Shown here one piece after another: positions 16,194 through 23,582 of a stretch of 23,582 nucleotides of DNA. A program made the position numbers and the translations under genes. This DNA comes from Nostoc sp. GT001 (GTDB lineage: Bacteria > Cyanobacteriota > Cyanobacteriia > Cyanobacteriales > Nostocaceae). The stretch is from contig NZ_JAUDRJ010000003.1 of NCBI RefSeq assembly GCF_030382115.1, positions 2,387,258-2,410,839 of the forward strand, given 5' to 3'. Numbering within the stretch: the stretch's first letter is position 1; every line of letters begins with the position of its first letter. The notes beneath the pieces were generated by a model, which was not told the origin of the DNA, ran no database searches, and saw only the letters and a list, made by a program, of their open reading frames with translations.

Positions 16194-17543
16194 ATGCCAC
16201 GCGGAATTAGAGTTCGTACAGAGTGCATTCCCCTCGTCAAGCAAAGGATGATAGAAAAAGGCTTTGTCCGTCAAATCGATTTAGCTGAGAGAATCGATCG
16301 CAAACAATCAACAGCTTACAATTTTCTTAATGGAAAACCAGTTGACTACCTCAACTTTTTAGAATTTTGCAATGTATTAGATTTTGAAGTCCAGAAAATT
16401 GCCGATTTTGAAGTACTCGCAGATACATATACACAAAAACCCCAAAAAATGGAAAAAATAAATAATTCTCCATCATTTCCTCCTTCCTTACTCTCTACTT
16501 GCGAACTTGAATATCCAGAAGGGGAAGTAGCATTAGATTCTCCCTTTTATGTAGAACGTCCTCCCATAGAACAGCGTTGTTACGAAGAAATCAAAAAACC
16601 AGGTTTCCTAATTCGCATCAAAGCACCGCAGCAGATGGGTAAATCTTCACTCCTAGCGCGGATTCTGCATCAATCAGAAAATCAAGGAAATATAACAGTA
16701 GCTATCGATTTTCAGCTAGCAGAAGAGGAGTTTTTCTCCGACTTAAATAAATTTCTGCGCTGGTTTTGCGATACCGTCACCGAAGCAGTTGCGGGAAATA
16801 ATCGAGAATTACTCGAAAAATTGCTGCAACAACTCGATGAGCATTGGAAATCGGGACAGCGCTTTGGCTATATGAAAACTTGTAAAAATTACTTTGAGCG
16901 CTATTTATTTCCAGAAATCAATCAACCGTTAGTTTTAGGCTTAGAAACAGTCGATAGATTATTTGAATATCCCAAAATCTACAGAGATTTTTTTGGATTA
17001 TTACGCGCTTTACACGAAGAAGCCAAACGTCGAGATATCTGGAAAAAACTTCGGTTGGTGTTAGTATATTCCACTGAAGCTTATGTACCAGTAGATATCA
17101 ACCAATCACCATTTAACGTTGGCTTGGCAGTGGAATTACTAGAATTTAGCCACGAACAAGTAAAGGATTTAGCCCAACGGCATCAACTCAATTGGAGCGA
17201 TATAGAGGTAGAAAAGTTGACAGGATTGGTGGGAGGGCATCCATTTTTAGTGCGTTTAGCTCTGTATCAAATTGCTCGGCAAGAAATCAATTTAGCCGAA
17301 TTTTTGCAAACCGCAGCCACAGCAGAAGGCATTTATAGTAAACATCTGCAACGCCTAGAATCTATTTTGCAGCAACAACCAGAATTATGGGATGCAATGC
17401 AAGAGGTTGCTTCTAGTAGTAGTCCAGTACATTTGCCCAATGTTATAAGATTTAAATTATATAGTCTAGGACTAGTAAAGTTACAAGGTGATCAAGTAAC
17501 GCCGAGATGTGAGTTATACCGTCAATATTTTCGCAGTCATTAA
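16194..17543 (+). CDS. DNA-binding-like N-terminus fused to AAA-like ATPase
   Basis: 449 aa, ATG 16194. Residues ~1-75 are small and basic with a helix-turn-helix-like stretch (RQIDLAERIDRKQSTAYNFLNG, about 26-47), followed by a linker and, from ~105, an AAA-like domain: Walker A APQQMGKSS at 144-152, a position-matched Walker B reading LVLGLETVD at 246-254, a sensor-like LRLVLVYSTEAYV, then a helical domain with GGHPFLVRLALYQIA. The Walker B lacks the usual Asp-Glu pair (Glu and Thr instead), so ATP hydrolysis may be weak or absent. It is transcribed away from the AAA-WD40 gene across an iteron array that it may bind. Likely a regulator or a sensor in the same system; this is inference. Confidence 0.8.
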   Translation: MPRGIRVRTECIPLVKQRMIEKGFVRQIDLAERIDRKQSTAYNFLNGKPVDYLNFLEFCNVLDFEVQKIADFEVLADTYTQKPQKMEKINNSPSFPPSLLSTCELEYPEGEVALDSPFYVERPPIEQRCYEEIKKPGFLIRIKAPQQMGKSSLLARILHQSENQGNITVAIDFQLAEEEFFSDLNKFLRWFCDTVTEAVAGNNRELLEKLLQQLDEHWKSGQRFGYMKTCKNYFERYLFPEINQPLVLGLETVDRLFEYPKIYRDFFGLLRALHEEAKRRDIWKKLRLVLVYSTEAYVPVDINQSPFNVGLAVELLEFSHEQVKDLAQRHQLNWSDIEVEKLTGLVGGHPFLVRLALYQIARQEINLAEFLQTAATAEGIYSKHLQRLESILQQQPELWDAMQEVASSSSPVHLPNVIRFKLYSLGLVKLQGDQVTPRCELYRQYFRSH

Positions 17544-17639
17544 AAAGACTATTTAACTAAATTAACTCAATTACAACGCCAGTTTGTACTCAAGTATCAG
17601 TTGTAGATGATGGAATTGTCCACTTCAACAGGCAATTCA

Positions 17640-18269
17640 ATGTTACAAATCATCAAGTCCAACAAATTACTTCTAGCAGCTTTGGTTTTGGTATCAGCAA
17701 CAACATTCAATAGTCCTAAAGTTGATGCAAGAAATAGCCAGAATCTAAATCTAACCCAATTACCGACATCAAGTGAGATTTGCGATGCGTGCAGCATCGA
17801 AGGTATCGCACCAGCACCAGAATGGAAAAAATTCTCTCCAGATGAAGGTAAATTCTCTATTCTCATGCCCGGTGAGCAAATTTCAGACATGACACCAGAT
17901 AATAGCGAGATGCATGAAGGTGTTGAGTCTACAAAAATGTATCTGAGTACTAATGAAACAAATGTGTTTATGGTTAGCTATGCTGACTTTAACAATGATG
18001 TGACTCAGATTCCTTCAAGTGAATTATTGGATTCTGCTCTACAAGCAATGTTAAAGGATGGGAAAAAATTACTAAGTCAGGAAAATATTACTCTAGGTGC
18101 ATATCCGGGCATAGAAATGAAGCTGTGGGATGAAAAAGAAGGAATTTTTATGACGGGTAGAGTTTTTATTGTTAATCAACGGTTGTATATACTCTTCGTT
18201 GGAAGCGATAAAAATCCTCAAGTCAGTGATGTCAGAAAGTTTTTTGAATCCTTCGAGTTGATACAGTAA
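17640..18269 (+). CDS. Exported hypothetical protein
   Basis: 209 aa from ATG 17640 (MLQIIKSNK); the frame also opens 33 bases earlier at 17607, but the shorter start puts a standard signal peptide at the very N-terminus (basic KSNK, hydrophobic LLLAALVLVSATTF, then a cleavage-like region near VDA). The mature part has one CDAC pair, then a WKKFSPDEGKFSILMPGE motif and a C-terminal half resembling the small secreted domain in which residues end with VRKFFESFELI. I recognise the type as a cyanobacterial exported protein of unknown function; no catalytic motif. It follows the HTH-AAA gene by about 100 bases on the same strand, so co-transcription is possible. Confidence 0.75.
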   Translation: MLQIIKSNKLLLAALVLVSATTFNSPKVDARNSQNLNLTQLPTSSEICDACSIEGIAPAPEWKKFSPDEGKFSILMPGEQISDMTPDNSEMHEGVESTKMYLSTNETNVFMVSYADFNNDVTQIPSSELLDSALQAMLKDGKKLLSQENITLGAYPGIEMKLWDEKEGIFMTGRVFIVNQRLYILFVGSDKNPQVSDVRKFFESFELIQ

Positions 18270-18307
18270 TTATCTTACTAGTTGCTGAATAGATTTTTTT
18301 AGCAACT

Positions 18308-18410
18308 ATTAGGACTCCTGTCTGATTTCTGAACAAAATTTCAAATGAAACCCTGATACAACAGCCTTTCAGTCTCAGGATGTTTTCAAAAATCAAATCG
18401 GAGTCCTAAT
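18308..18410. repeat. MITE-like element with ATTAGGACTCC inverted ends
   Basis: ATTAGGACTCC (18308-18318) and its exact complement GGAGTCCTAAT (18400-18410) bound a 103-bp segment with no coding frame. The inner flanks also pair partly (TGATTT against AAATC). It resembles small non-autonomous elements and lies just downstream of the exported-protein gene. Confidence 0.65.
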
Positions 18411-18433
18411 CTAACTCTCGTATCTTGTGATTA

Positions 18434-18682
18434 TTGATACAAAAATTTCAAAAAAGTCTTTCCAGTAATTCTGCCAACTTGCCAAATAAGTTGCCTTTTA
18501 CCCGAATAATTGGATCATTTTCAGCTAATATGGCATTGGCACAGTTAGACAAAAATCTTAGCTTTAGTATCTATTCCAAATTAGGTCTAATAGCTTTAGC
18601 AATAGTAGTTTTGACTTTAGATAAAAATTTACCCTTTCTGAATCGGCCCACTCTCAAACAAGGGCAATTATTAAGGAATTAA
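18434..18682 (+). CDS. Doubtful small membrane-type reading frame
   Basis: 82 codons with only a TTG start, or 50 codons from ATG 18530 (MALAQLDKN). It contains one hydrophobic stretch (KLGLIALAIVVLTL) and a repeated LDKNL[SP]F motif on either side. No ribosome site precedes either start. It ends five bases before the next small membrane gene, whose ribosome site lies within its 3' end, which gives some support for coupling. It may be a real small protein, a fragment, or noise. Confidence 0.3.
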   Translation: MIQKFQKSLSSNSANLPNKLPFTRIIGSFSANMALAQLDKNLSFSIYSKLGLIALAIVVLTLDKNLPFLNRPTLKQGQLLRN

Positions 18683-18687
18683 TATAT

Positions 18688-18885
18688 ATGATTATTACGT
18701 TGATTATAGCTTGGATAATCTTCATAATATTATGGAAATTGTTGAAAGCAACCGTGAGTACTGCATTAACTCTTGCGGCAATCCTTGTTTTATTAAATAT
18801 TAGTTTTGGCATTACTCCCCAAGATATTTGGCATTATGTAACGCAGTTTGCTCAAAATCTGTCGCAGATCCAAACTGGAAAGTAA
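18688..18885 (+). CDS. Small hydrophobic membrane protein
   Basis: 65 aa, ATG 18688 with AAGGAA about nine bases upstream (18673-18678). Two hydrophobic helices are likely (residues ~2-18 and ~22-42), followed by an amphipathic tail (GITPQDIWHYVTQFAQNLSQI). No catalytic motif and no function I can assign. The coding character (clear start, ribosome site, terminator-like hairpin just after the stop) supports it as a real gene. Confidence 0.6.
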   Translation: MIITLIIAWIIFIILWKLLKATVSTALTLAAILVLLNISFGITPQDIWHYVTQFAQNLSQIQTGK

Positions 18886-18890
18886 CAATC

Positions 18891-18925
18891 TATACTTCAC
18901 TTTTACTAATGAAAGGTGAAGTATA
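18891..18925. terminator. Bidirectional hairpin between convergent genes
   Basis: TATACTTCAC (18891-18900) pairs exactly with GTGAAGTATA (18916-18925) over a 15-base loop. It lies between the stop of the small membrane gene (+) and the stop of the thioesterase gene (-), with T-rich and A-rich flanks on both sides, as expected of a shared terminator. Confidence 0.6.
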
Positions 18926-18951
18926 AAATATGAAATGACAACCTTTCTTGG

Positions 18952-19452
18952 TCAATCATTATTTAATGCTGAAATCTTGGCTAAGGCATCCTTAAAACTC
19001 GGCGGCAACTGACGCATAATCTTGCCTCTTTCGCGATCTAAAGCCACTAATGTCACCTTAGCCGTAACGTATAATTCTTGTCCATCAGTTGAGACAATGG
19101 CATAATCCCAATTGATGCGGACACCTGTCACCTCAGCCATGCGGGTTTTTACTACCACTGCCATACCCAATTGAATTGAACGGTGATAGCGCACTGACAG
19201 TTCTACAACTGGTAAATCACAACCTATAGCAACTAAATCAGCAAATTCAATCCCTATAGATCGCAAACATTCAATCCGCGCTTCTTCCATCCAAGCTAGA
19301 TAGGAACCGTGCCAGACAAGACCGGCATAGTCTGTGTGGTGGGGTTGCACTCTGACAGGATATTCAAACCAATTCCCAAACTCGTGACTGGATGGATTGT
19401 CAAGGGCGCTGGTTGGTGGCAATTTTGGTCGGCTGGGTTTTTCTTCTGACAT
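18952..19452 (-). CDS. Hotdog-fold acyl-CoA thioesterase (4HBT/YbgC-like)
   Basis: 166 aa from ATG at complement 19450-19452 (MSEEKPSRP); a TTG two codons earlier is less likely. The hotdog signature HHTDYAGLVWHGSYLAWMEEARIECL (about residues 37-62) contains the catalytic Asp, the Gly/His and the Glu expected of YbgC-type enzymes, followed by ELSVRYHRSIQLGMAVVVKTRM. An extra ~28 residues, Pro- and Ser-rich, precede the domain. It hydrolyses an acyl-CoA thioester; the chain is unknown. One branch in cyanobacteria acts on DHNA-CoA in phylloquinone synthesis, but sequence here does not establish that. It converges with the small membrane gene across a hairpin. Confidence 0.82.
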   Translation of the reverse strand: MSEEKPSRPKLPPTSALDNPSSHEFGNWFEYPVRVQPHHTDYAGLVWHGSYLAWMEEARIECLRSIGIEFADLVAIGCDLPVVELSVRYHRSIQLGMAVVVKTRMAEVTGVRINWDYAIVSTDGQELYVTAKVTLVALDRERGKIMRQLPPSFKDALAKISALNND

Positions 19453-19568
19453 CTTCAAATTTCTCAGTGCCTATAAATTTTCCAAATTATTGAATAGCAT
19501 AAAAATTAATTGCGTTGCCGGACTTATTGATTTAATATTTACCTTCCGAGCATAGGGAGTGTTTTGTT

Positions 19569-21638
19569 ATGCAGCCTAATCTCCGGCATGTGAGTGTTGT
19601 TACTTTATCTCTACTTAGCTTACTAGGTTTTGGGATGGTATATCCAGACAATAACCAGGTAAATACAAATGCAAGGTTGAGGTACGAATCTGGAGAAAAA
19701 GCTCAAGCTTTACCCAAGAATAATCAACTCTCAGAAATTGCAAGGCTCAATGAAGAAGCTATCAAAGAATCTCGTCAAGGTCAATCGCAAGAAGCGTTGC
19801 AGAAATTAGAGAAAGCATTAGCCATCAGCAGGGACTTTGGAGAGCGCTCTTGGGAAGCGGTAACATTCAACAATATTGGCAGAATCTACCAAAATCAAAA
19901 AAAGTATCCAGAAGCACTTCAATCTTATCAGCAAGCTTTATTAATTAACAAAGAACTTGGGGATCTGGTTCGACTTGGCAAAACCTACAGTAACATCGGT
20001 TACTTATTCGATATCCAAAACCAGCCAGAGTTAGCAATTTTTTTCTACAAGCATTGCTTGATTAATCGTGAGAAAGCTCGCTTGAATCCATCAGCATTGA
20101 GTGCGCCGCAACCAGATGCTTACAACATAACTGTTAGCCAGACATATCGCATTTTGGGTGAACGATTGCTCAAACAAGAACGTGTTGCTGAAGCACAAAG
20201 GACAATGGATTTACTCAAAGTTGAAGAACTAGAGGAATATCTCCAGACCGTGCCGGGTAATCAACGTACTGTCAAAGGTATTAATATAGCGGCAACAGAA
20301 AAACCAATTAAACAAAAGCTGGATCAAAGTGTGGATAATGCTGTTGTGCTGGGTAAGGAACTGACAACACTACGGAAAATTCCCCCCAAGGAGCGATCGC
20401 TCGAACAGAAACAACGCATCGAACAATTAGTCTTAAATCAACAGCAACTTCTAGATGGATTTAACGAATTTATCAATAGTCCTTCAGTGAAAGCACAGGT
20501 AGAGCAAATTAGCCGTACAGCTAGGCGGCAAAATTTGGATTTGGAGAGTCTCAACGAACTTCGAGATAATTTGGCGCGATTACCTCAAAAATCAGCACTA
20601 CTCTACCCACTGATTTTAAAAGATAGTTTGGAATTGGTATTGGTAACTCCTGAATCCCCACCAATTCATCGCACCGTTGCTGTCAAGCGCGAAAACCTCT
20701 ATCAAACAATTGATGCTTTCCGCCAAGCTTTAATCAATCCCAGTCGAAATATTAAAGCACCTGCACGCCAATTATATGACTGGCTCATTAAACCGATAGA
20801 GAAAGACTTGAAGCTATCAGGTACGCAAACTCTGATTTACGCTCCAGACGATCGGTTACGCTACATTCCGTTAACTGCTTTATATGATGGCAAACAATGG
20901 CTGGTGCAGCGCTTTAATCTGAATCACATTACATCGGCTAGCCTAACTAACTTAAACACCCCAAAACAATCTACTTTGCGGGTTTTAGCGGGTGCTTTTA
21001 CTAAAGGTAATTATCAAATCAAAGTTGGTAATCGACAAGTTGCTTTTGCTGGCTTACCCTTTGCAACGCGGGAGGTGGAAAGTCTAGCAGCTGCGGTTCC
21101 TGAAACTACGAAACTTTTAGACGATGCCTTTACCCCCAGAGTCGCTGTACCCCAAATGGATGATTATACGATTGTCCATTTAGCGACTCATGCAGCCTTT
21201 GTGGTTGGTAAACCAGAAGATTCGTTTATTTTATTCGGGAATGGCGATCGCGTTAATTTTAGAAATGTCGCCACTTGGTCACTCCCGAATGTAGATTTGG
21301 TAGTGTTGAGCGCCTGTGAAACCGGTTTGGGAGGCAAGTTAGGTAACGGTGAGGAAATTTTGGGCTTTGGCTATCAGATGCAACAAACTGGCGCTAGAGC
21401 CGCGATCGCCTCTTTATGGTCTGTAGATGATGGTGGTACGCAAGCACTCATGAGTGCTTTTTATGGTATTCTCTCTACTGAAAATATGAGTAAAACTGAA
21501 GCTTTACGTCAAGCTCAAGTCTCATTAATTACTGGAAACTGGAAGGAAATAATTCACAATGCACCCGTAGCAGCAGTTAATGACTTTAGTCATCCGTACT
21601 ATTGGGCATCCTTTATTTTAATTGGCAATGGACTTTAA
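19569..21638 (+). CDS. Exported TPR-CHAT domain protein (caspase-like)
   Basis: 689 aa, ATG 19569. An N-terminal signal-like segment (HVSVVTLSLLSLLGFGM) suggests export. TPR repeats follow at about residues 65-160 (NEEAIKESRQGQSQEALQKLEKAL; NNIGRIYQNQKKYPEALQSYQQAL; NIGYLFDIQNQPELAIFFYKHCL), then a coiled-coil-rich middle and a C-terminal CHAT domain from about 330. The caspase-type dyad is present: His541 in HLATHAAF and Cys583 in LSACETG, followed by the usual GNGEEILGFG and GARAAIASLWSVDD. CHAT proteins are caspase/separase-clan peptidases, often in signalling or cell-death systems. The target is unknown. A decayed VapC remnant follows. Confidence 0.88.
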   Translation: MQPNLRHVSVVTLSLLSLLGFGMVYPDNNQVNTNARLRYESGEKAQALPKNNQLSEIARLNEEAIKESRQGQSQEALQKLEKALAISRDFGERSWEAVTFNNIGRIYQNQKKYPEALQSYQQALLINKELGDLVRLGKTYSNIGYLFDIQNQPELAIFFYKHCLINREKARLNPSALSAPQPDAYNITVSQTYRILGERLLKQERVAEAQRTMDLLKVEELEEYLQTVPGNQRTVKGINIAATEKPIKQKLDQSVDNAVVLGKELTTLRKIPPKERSLEQKQRIEQLVLNQQQLLDGFNEFINSPSVKAQVEQISRTARRQNLDLESLNELRDNLARLPQKSALLYPLILKDSLELVLVTPESPPIHRTVAVKRENLYQTIDAFRQALINPSRNIKAPARQLYDWLIKPIEKDLKLSGTQTLIYAPDDRLRYIPLTALYDGKQWLVQRFNLNHITSASLTNLNTPKQSTLRVLAGAFTKGNYQIKVGNRQVAFAGLPFATREVESLAAAVPETTKLLDDAFTPRVAVPQMDDYTIVHLATHAAFVVGKPEDSFILFGNGDRVNFRNVATWSLPNVDLVVLSACETGLGGKLGNGEEILGFGYQMQQTGARAAIASLWSVDDGGTQALMSAFYGILSTENMSKTEALRQAQVSLITGNWKEIIHNAPVAAVNDFSHPYYWASFILIGNGL

Positions 21639-21642
21639 GTGT

Positions 21643-21765
21643 ATGGCATCTGACATTATAATTGCTGCTACTGCCCAGATTCACTATCGGACACCTTAGT
21701 AACGCGCAATAACGGTGATTTTGACCGCAGGAGTAGGCTGAAAATCCGGCTCATGAGATTTTGGC
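21643..21765 (+). pseudogene. Degraded VapC/PIN-domain C-terminus
   Basis: From 21643 the frame reads ASDIIIAATAQIHYRTP and hits TAG (21697-21699). After a -1 shift the same region reads TLVTRNNGDFD (21693-21725), and after another shift something like GVG-LK-NP. This matches the C-terminal motif order of PIN toxins (D-x-IIAATA, TLVTRN-x-DF, GV-x-L-x-NP). No N-terminal half or antitoxin is visible on the left, where the CHAT gene ends. A decayed fragment of an inserted toxin gene. Confidence 0.55.
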
Positions 21766-21911
21766 AGCTACAGAAAATGTGCGATGGGCTAGCTATGTCC
21801 AATCACTTAATGGTAATGGAGAAATAGGTAAGAGCGATCGCTAACTAAACCACTATTACTGATTAACAGTTACCGTTAATCAATTTCTAATTTGCTATCG
21901 ATCTCTGAAAC

Positions 21912-22256
21912 TTAATACTTCTTGGCAAGAGTTTTAGAGCCTGTATCATTTTGCATAGATTGCTTGACAAGATCGGCCAGTTCATCTAGCTGGCTAATTG
22001 CCTCCGCACCCTCTAGCTTCATTAATTCGCGGTCATCCCGCATTTCCGTCCAAGTAATGCCGTAATCGGACACTAAAAATCGAATCAGATGGTTATCACC
22101 CAAGCTAACCATAAACGATGCACTATTCATTTGGTCGCCACAGGTATAGCAGGATGCAGGATACCCACGTCGCTCTAATACAATCGCCAAGGCTTGTAGG
22201 TTCATTACCAAATCTTGGACAAATTGTCGATGTTGATGTGCTAGTCTCAGAAACAC
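21912..22256 (-). CDS. Hypothetical cyanobacterial protein
   Basis: 114 aa with a GTG start at complement 22254-22256, supported by GGAGG (22263-22267, complement) six bases upstream. No domain I recognise. The N-terminal part is helical (RLAHQHRQFVQDLVMNLQALAIVLERRG), followed by a CYTC pair (one possible metal-binding or redox pair), a beta-like segment (SFMVSLGDNHLIRFLVSDYGITW) and a C-terminal helix. Length, clear ribosome site and codon pattern support a real gene. No operon partner. Confidence 0.65.
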   Translation of the reverse strand: MFLRLAHQHRQFVQDLVMNLQALAIVLERRGYPASCYTCGDQMNSASFMVSLGDNHLIRFLVSDYGITWTEMRDDRELMKLEGAEAISQLDELADLVKQSMQNDTGSKTLAKKY

Positions 22257-23289
22257 TTTTGTCCTCCAGACACCACAGTAATTTGAGTTTCTTTTATATT
22301 TTCTTTAGATTTTCTCACCCATTGGTATTGTAAACTATTCATTACAATTACCAGACAGATGATATTGAGTCGTTAATTGACTACCTTGTTTAGGGTAGTG
22401 GATCGAGGTTTTGAGAGCCGTATCAAACTATTCAGTTTGCAAATTCAAAATTTCGGACAGAATTGCTAAATTTAACTATATCTTTATACACCTCTGTCAG
22501 AGTAGATTCTTAGAGTAAGCGATCCGCTTTAAGAGTAACTTAAATTTAGCACTAGTCAACTACAGAAAAGCTACATATTTGGTTTATATTGGCTATGTGC
22601 AGTCAAATGCACTGTTATTAGACGACAGAATGTAGTTTTACATCGTTATAGTGTCTCTTGCTTAAATTTTTAATCTGTTCTCTTTTTAACGTAGATTTTG
22701 GTATATACAAATGATTAGTTATACCAAATTCGTTCCTCCCATATATGTAAAGTTAAGAAGATGACAGTGGAAATTCTAAATTAAGTAGTTGCTGGAGAAT
22801 AAAAGCAACACTTTATACAAAGCCAACGTAATTAGTAAGAGAAATTTGAGTGTAGAATCGACAATGGAAAAACTTAATACTGACGATACCTAAACTCAGC
22901 AGAACAATGTTGCCATTTAGGCAATATTTACAGGTATTTTCGGATTATTTTTAAAAAGTTGTACGAACCAAAACACGATAATTTAGAAGGATTATTATCT
23001 TAGTTTGGTTTTGCCAAATTTAATGAATATATAATATATTTCGATTATCTATCCCAAGAGAGTAATTATTTTTTATTAATAACTCAGTTAACTAATTCGT
23101 AATTAGTCATAACGCTTTGTACGAGAGGCTGCGCCTAGCTTCCTTCCCATAGGGGTACGCAAGCTTGCTACCCTTGCGCTAACGTAATTTGTCATGATTG
23201 TCGAAACAGTCGCGCGTAATTGTCTTTGTTTGTGGGATTGAATTAGTTGGATATCTAGATATCCAACTAATTCAATTATGAATTCAGAA
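22257..23289. other. About 1 kb spacer without a recognisable gene
   Basis: No believable coding frame of useful length; the longest short frames (e.g. seven codons at 22760, nine codons at 22863) are too short to support. Dyads noticed: GTGCA-N6-TGCAC (22597-22612), ATGTA-N4-TACAT (22630-22643), AAGCG-ATC-CGCTT (22517-22529), TTTGGTATA/TATACCAAA (22697-22705 and 22720-22728), a near-palindrome GGGTA-C-GCAAGCTTGC-TACCC (23153-23173) in a repeat of the Nostoc type, and the perfect 40-bp palindrome listed separately. A small RNA could be hidden here, but nothing identifies one. Confidence 0.5.
23237..23276. terminator. Perfect 40-bp palindrome, probable hairpin 3' of the DUF2839 gene
   Basis: ATTGAATTAGTTGGATATCT (23237-23256) is followed directly by its exact reverse complement (23257-23276), with no spacer. 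It starts 13 bases past the stop codon of the minus-strand DUF2839 gene, so as RNA it would form a 3'-end hairpin. No T-run follows on that strand, so intrinsic termination is not certain. Stems this long with no loop are usually unstable in DNA, so its persistence is notable. Confidence 0.55.
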
Positions 23290-23505
23290 TTAATAGACTA
23301 CTTGCCACCAACCGAAAGCTGGGCCGATAAAACGGATTGTTGCCCATCCTACAACCATGAGACCAATGCCTATCCAAGCACCACGAGTAGTCCAAGCGAC
23401 AAATTGTTCGCCTTGAGTTTTTGTGATTGGAACCCAAGACAAGATCCGAGTCTCTTGACCGTATGTTTCCCCTAGTGTGGTTTTACGACGCTTTGCTTCA
23501 CCCAT
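23290..23505 (-). CDS. DUF2839-like small membrane protein
   Basis: 71 aa from ATG at complement 23503-23505 (MGEAKRRKTTLGETYGQE); a TTG three codons upstream is less likely. The conserved N-terminal MGEAKRRK block, then ITKTQGEQFVAWTTRGAWIGIGLMVVGWATIRFIGPAFGWW with one or two membrane helices, match the cyanobacterial DUF2839 family as I remember it. Function unknown. It ends in front of the long palindrome and is transcribed leftward; its promoter must lie in 23506-23582, where only AT-rich sequence is seen. Confidence 0.82.
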   Translation of the reverse strand: MGEAKRRKTTLGETYGQETRILSWVPITKTQGEQFVAWTTRGAWIGIGLMVVGWATIRFIGPAFGWWQVVY

Positions 23506-23582
23506 AATCAGCAACTCAAATTCTACTTAGGTTCTAAATTTATTTTGCCAGGAATCATGCCTACAGAAAGACAATGAATCCA

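Noticed and set aside
22697..22728. NtcA-type site near the TTTGGTATA/TATACCAAA dyad
   Set aside because: It does not fit the GTA-N8-TAC spacing and no gene start lies at a suitable distance.
22760..22890. Very short peptides (seven and nine codons), considered as PatS-like signalling peptides
   Set aside because: Neither contains the RGSGR motif of heterocyst inhibitors, and chance frames of this length are expected.

Overview
The window (about 23.6 kb, AT-rich) comes from a filamentous, probably heterocyst-forming cyanobacterium of the Nostoc/Anabaena type. Support: many HIP1 palindromes (GCGATCGC), the STRR-like heptamer tract TTTTGAC x4, several MITE-like elements of the kind common in Nostocales, and cyanobacterial protein families (a DUF2839-like protein, AAA-like ATPase/WD40 proteins, TPR-CHAT). 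No rRNA, tRNA, CRISPR array or intact transposase was seen.

Layout. (1) 1-4193: the 3' part of a PhoD-like phosphatase gene open at the left edge, a short MITE-like repeat, a 53-codon reading frame and a GT39/ArnT-like membrane glycosyltransferase. (2) 4194-7948: a repeat-rich spacer, then two minus-strand membrane-protein genes: a PIG-V-like mannosyltransferase and a double-length EamA/DMT transporter in which a complete 10-TM transporter has been duplicated and fused. (3) 8450-9646: dxr, the second enzyme of the MEP isoprenoid pathway. (4) 9647-12412: an island of three compact type II toxin-antitoxin modules (HicAB, BrnTA, VapBC-like) separated by HIP1-bearing repeat tracts. Four of the repeat units contain the same 42-bp segment at the same place inside a HIP1-like site. 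(5) 12413-17543: two divergent AAA-like ATPase genes. The minus-strand gene would encode AAA ATPase - TM - 14 WD40 repeats, but a run of eight G (coding strand) shifts the frame and splits it in two. The plus-strand gene encodes a DNA-binding-like N-terminus joined to an AAA domain whose Walker B looks degenerate. Between them lie four exact TATTGAGT iterons at exact 11-bp spacing. (6) 17607-19452: a small exported protein, a MITE-like element, a small membrane protein and a hotdog thioesterase. (7) 19569-23582: an exported TPR-CHAT (caspase-like) protein, a decayed VapC remnant, a hypothetical protein, about 1 kb without a recognisable gene but with several dyads (one a perfect 40-bp palindrome), and a DUF2839-like membrane protein.

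How the parts may work together: dxr and the glycosyltransferase, transporter and phosphatase genes look like ordinary chromosomal housekeeping or envelope genes. Regions 4 and 5 and the CHAT gene look accessory. The best candidate for something undescribed is the divergent AAA pair: helically phased iterons, a possible DNA-binding AAA protein and a WD40 partner that may be switched by a homopolymer tract. This reading is inference; the frameshift could also be a sequencing error or simple gene decay.
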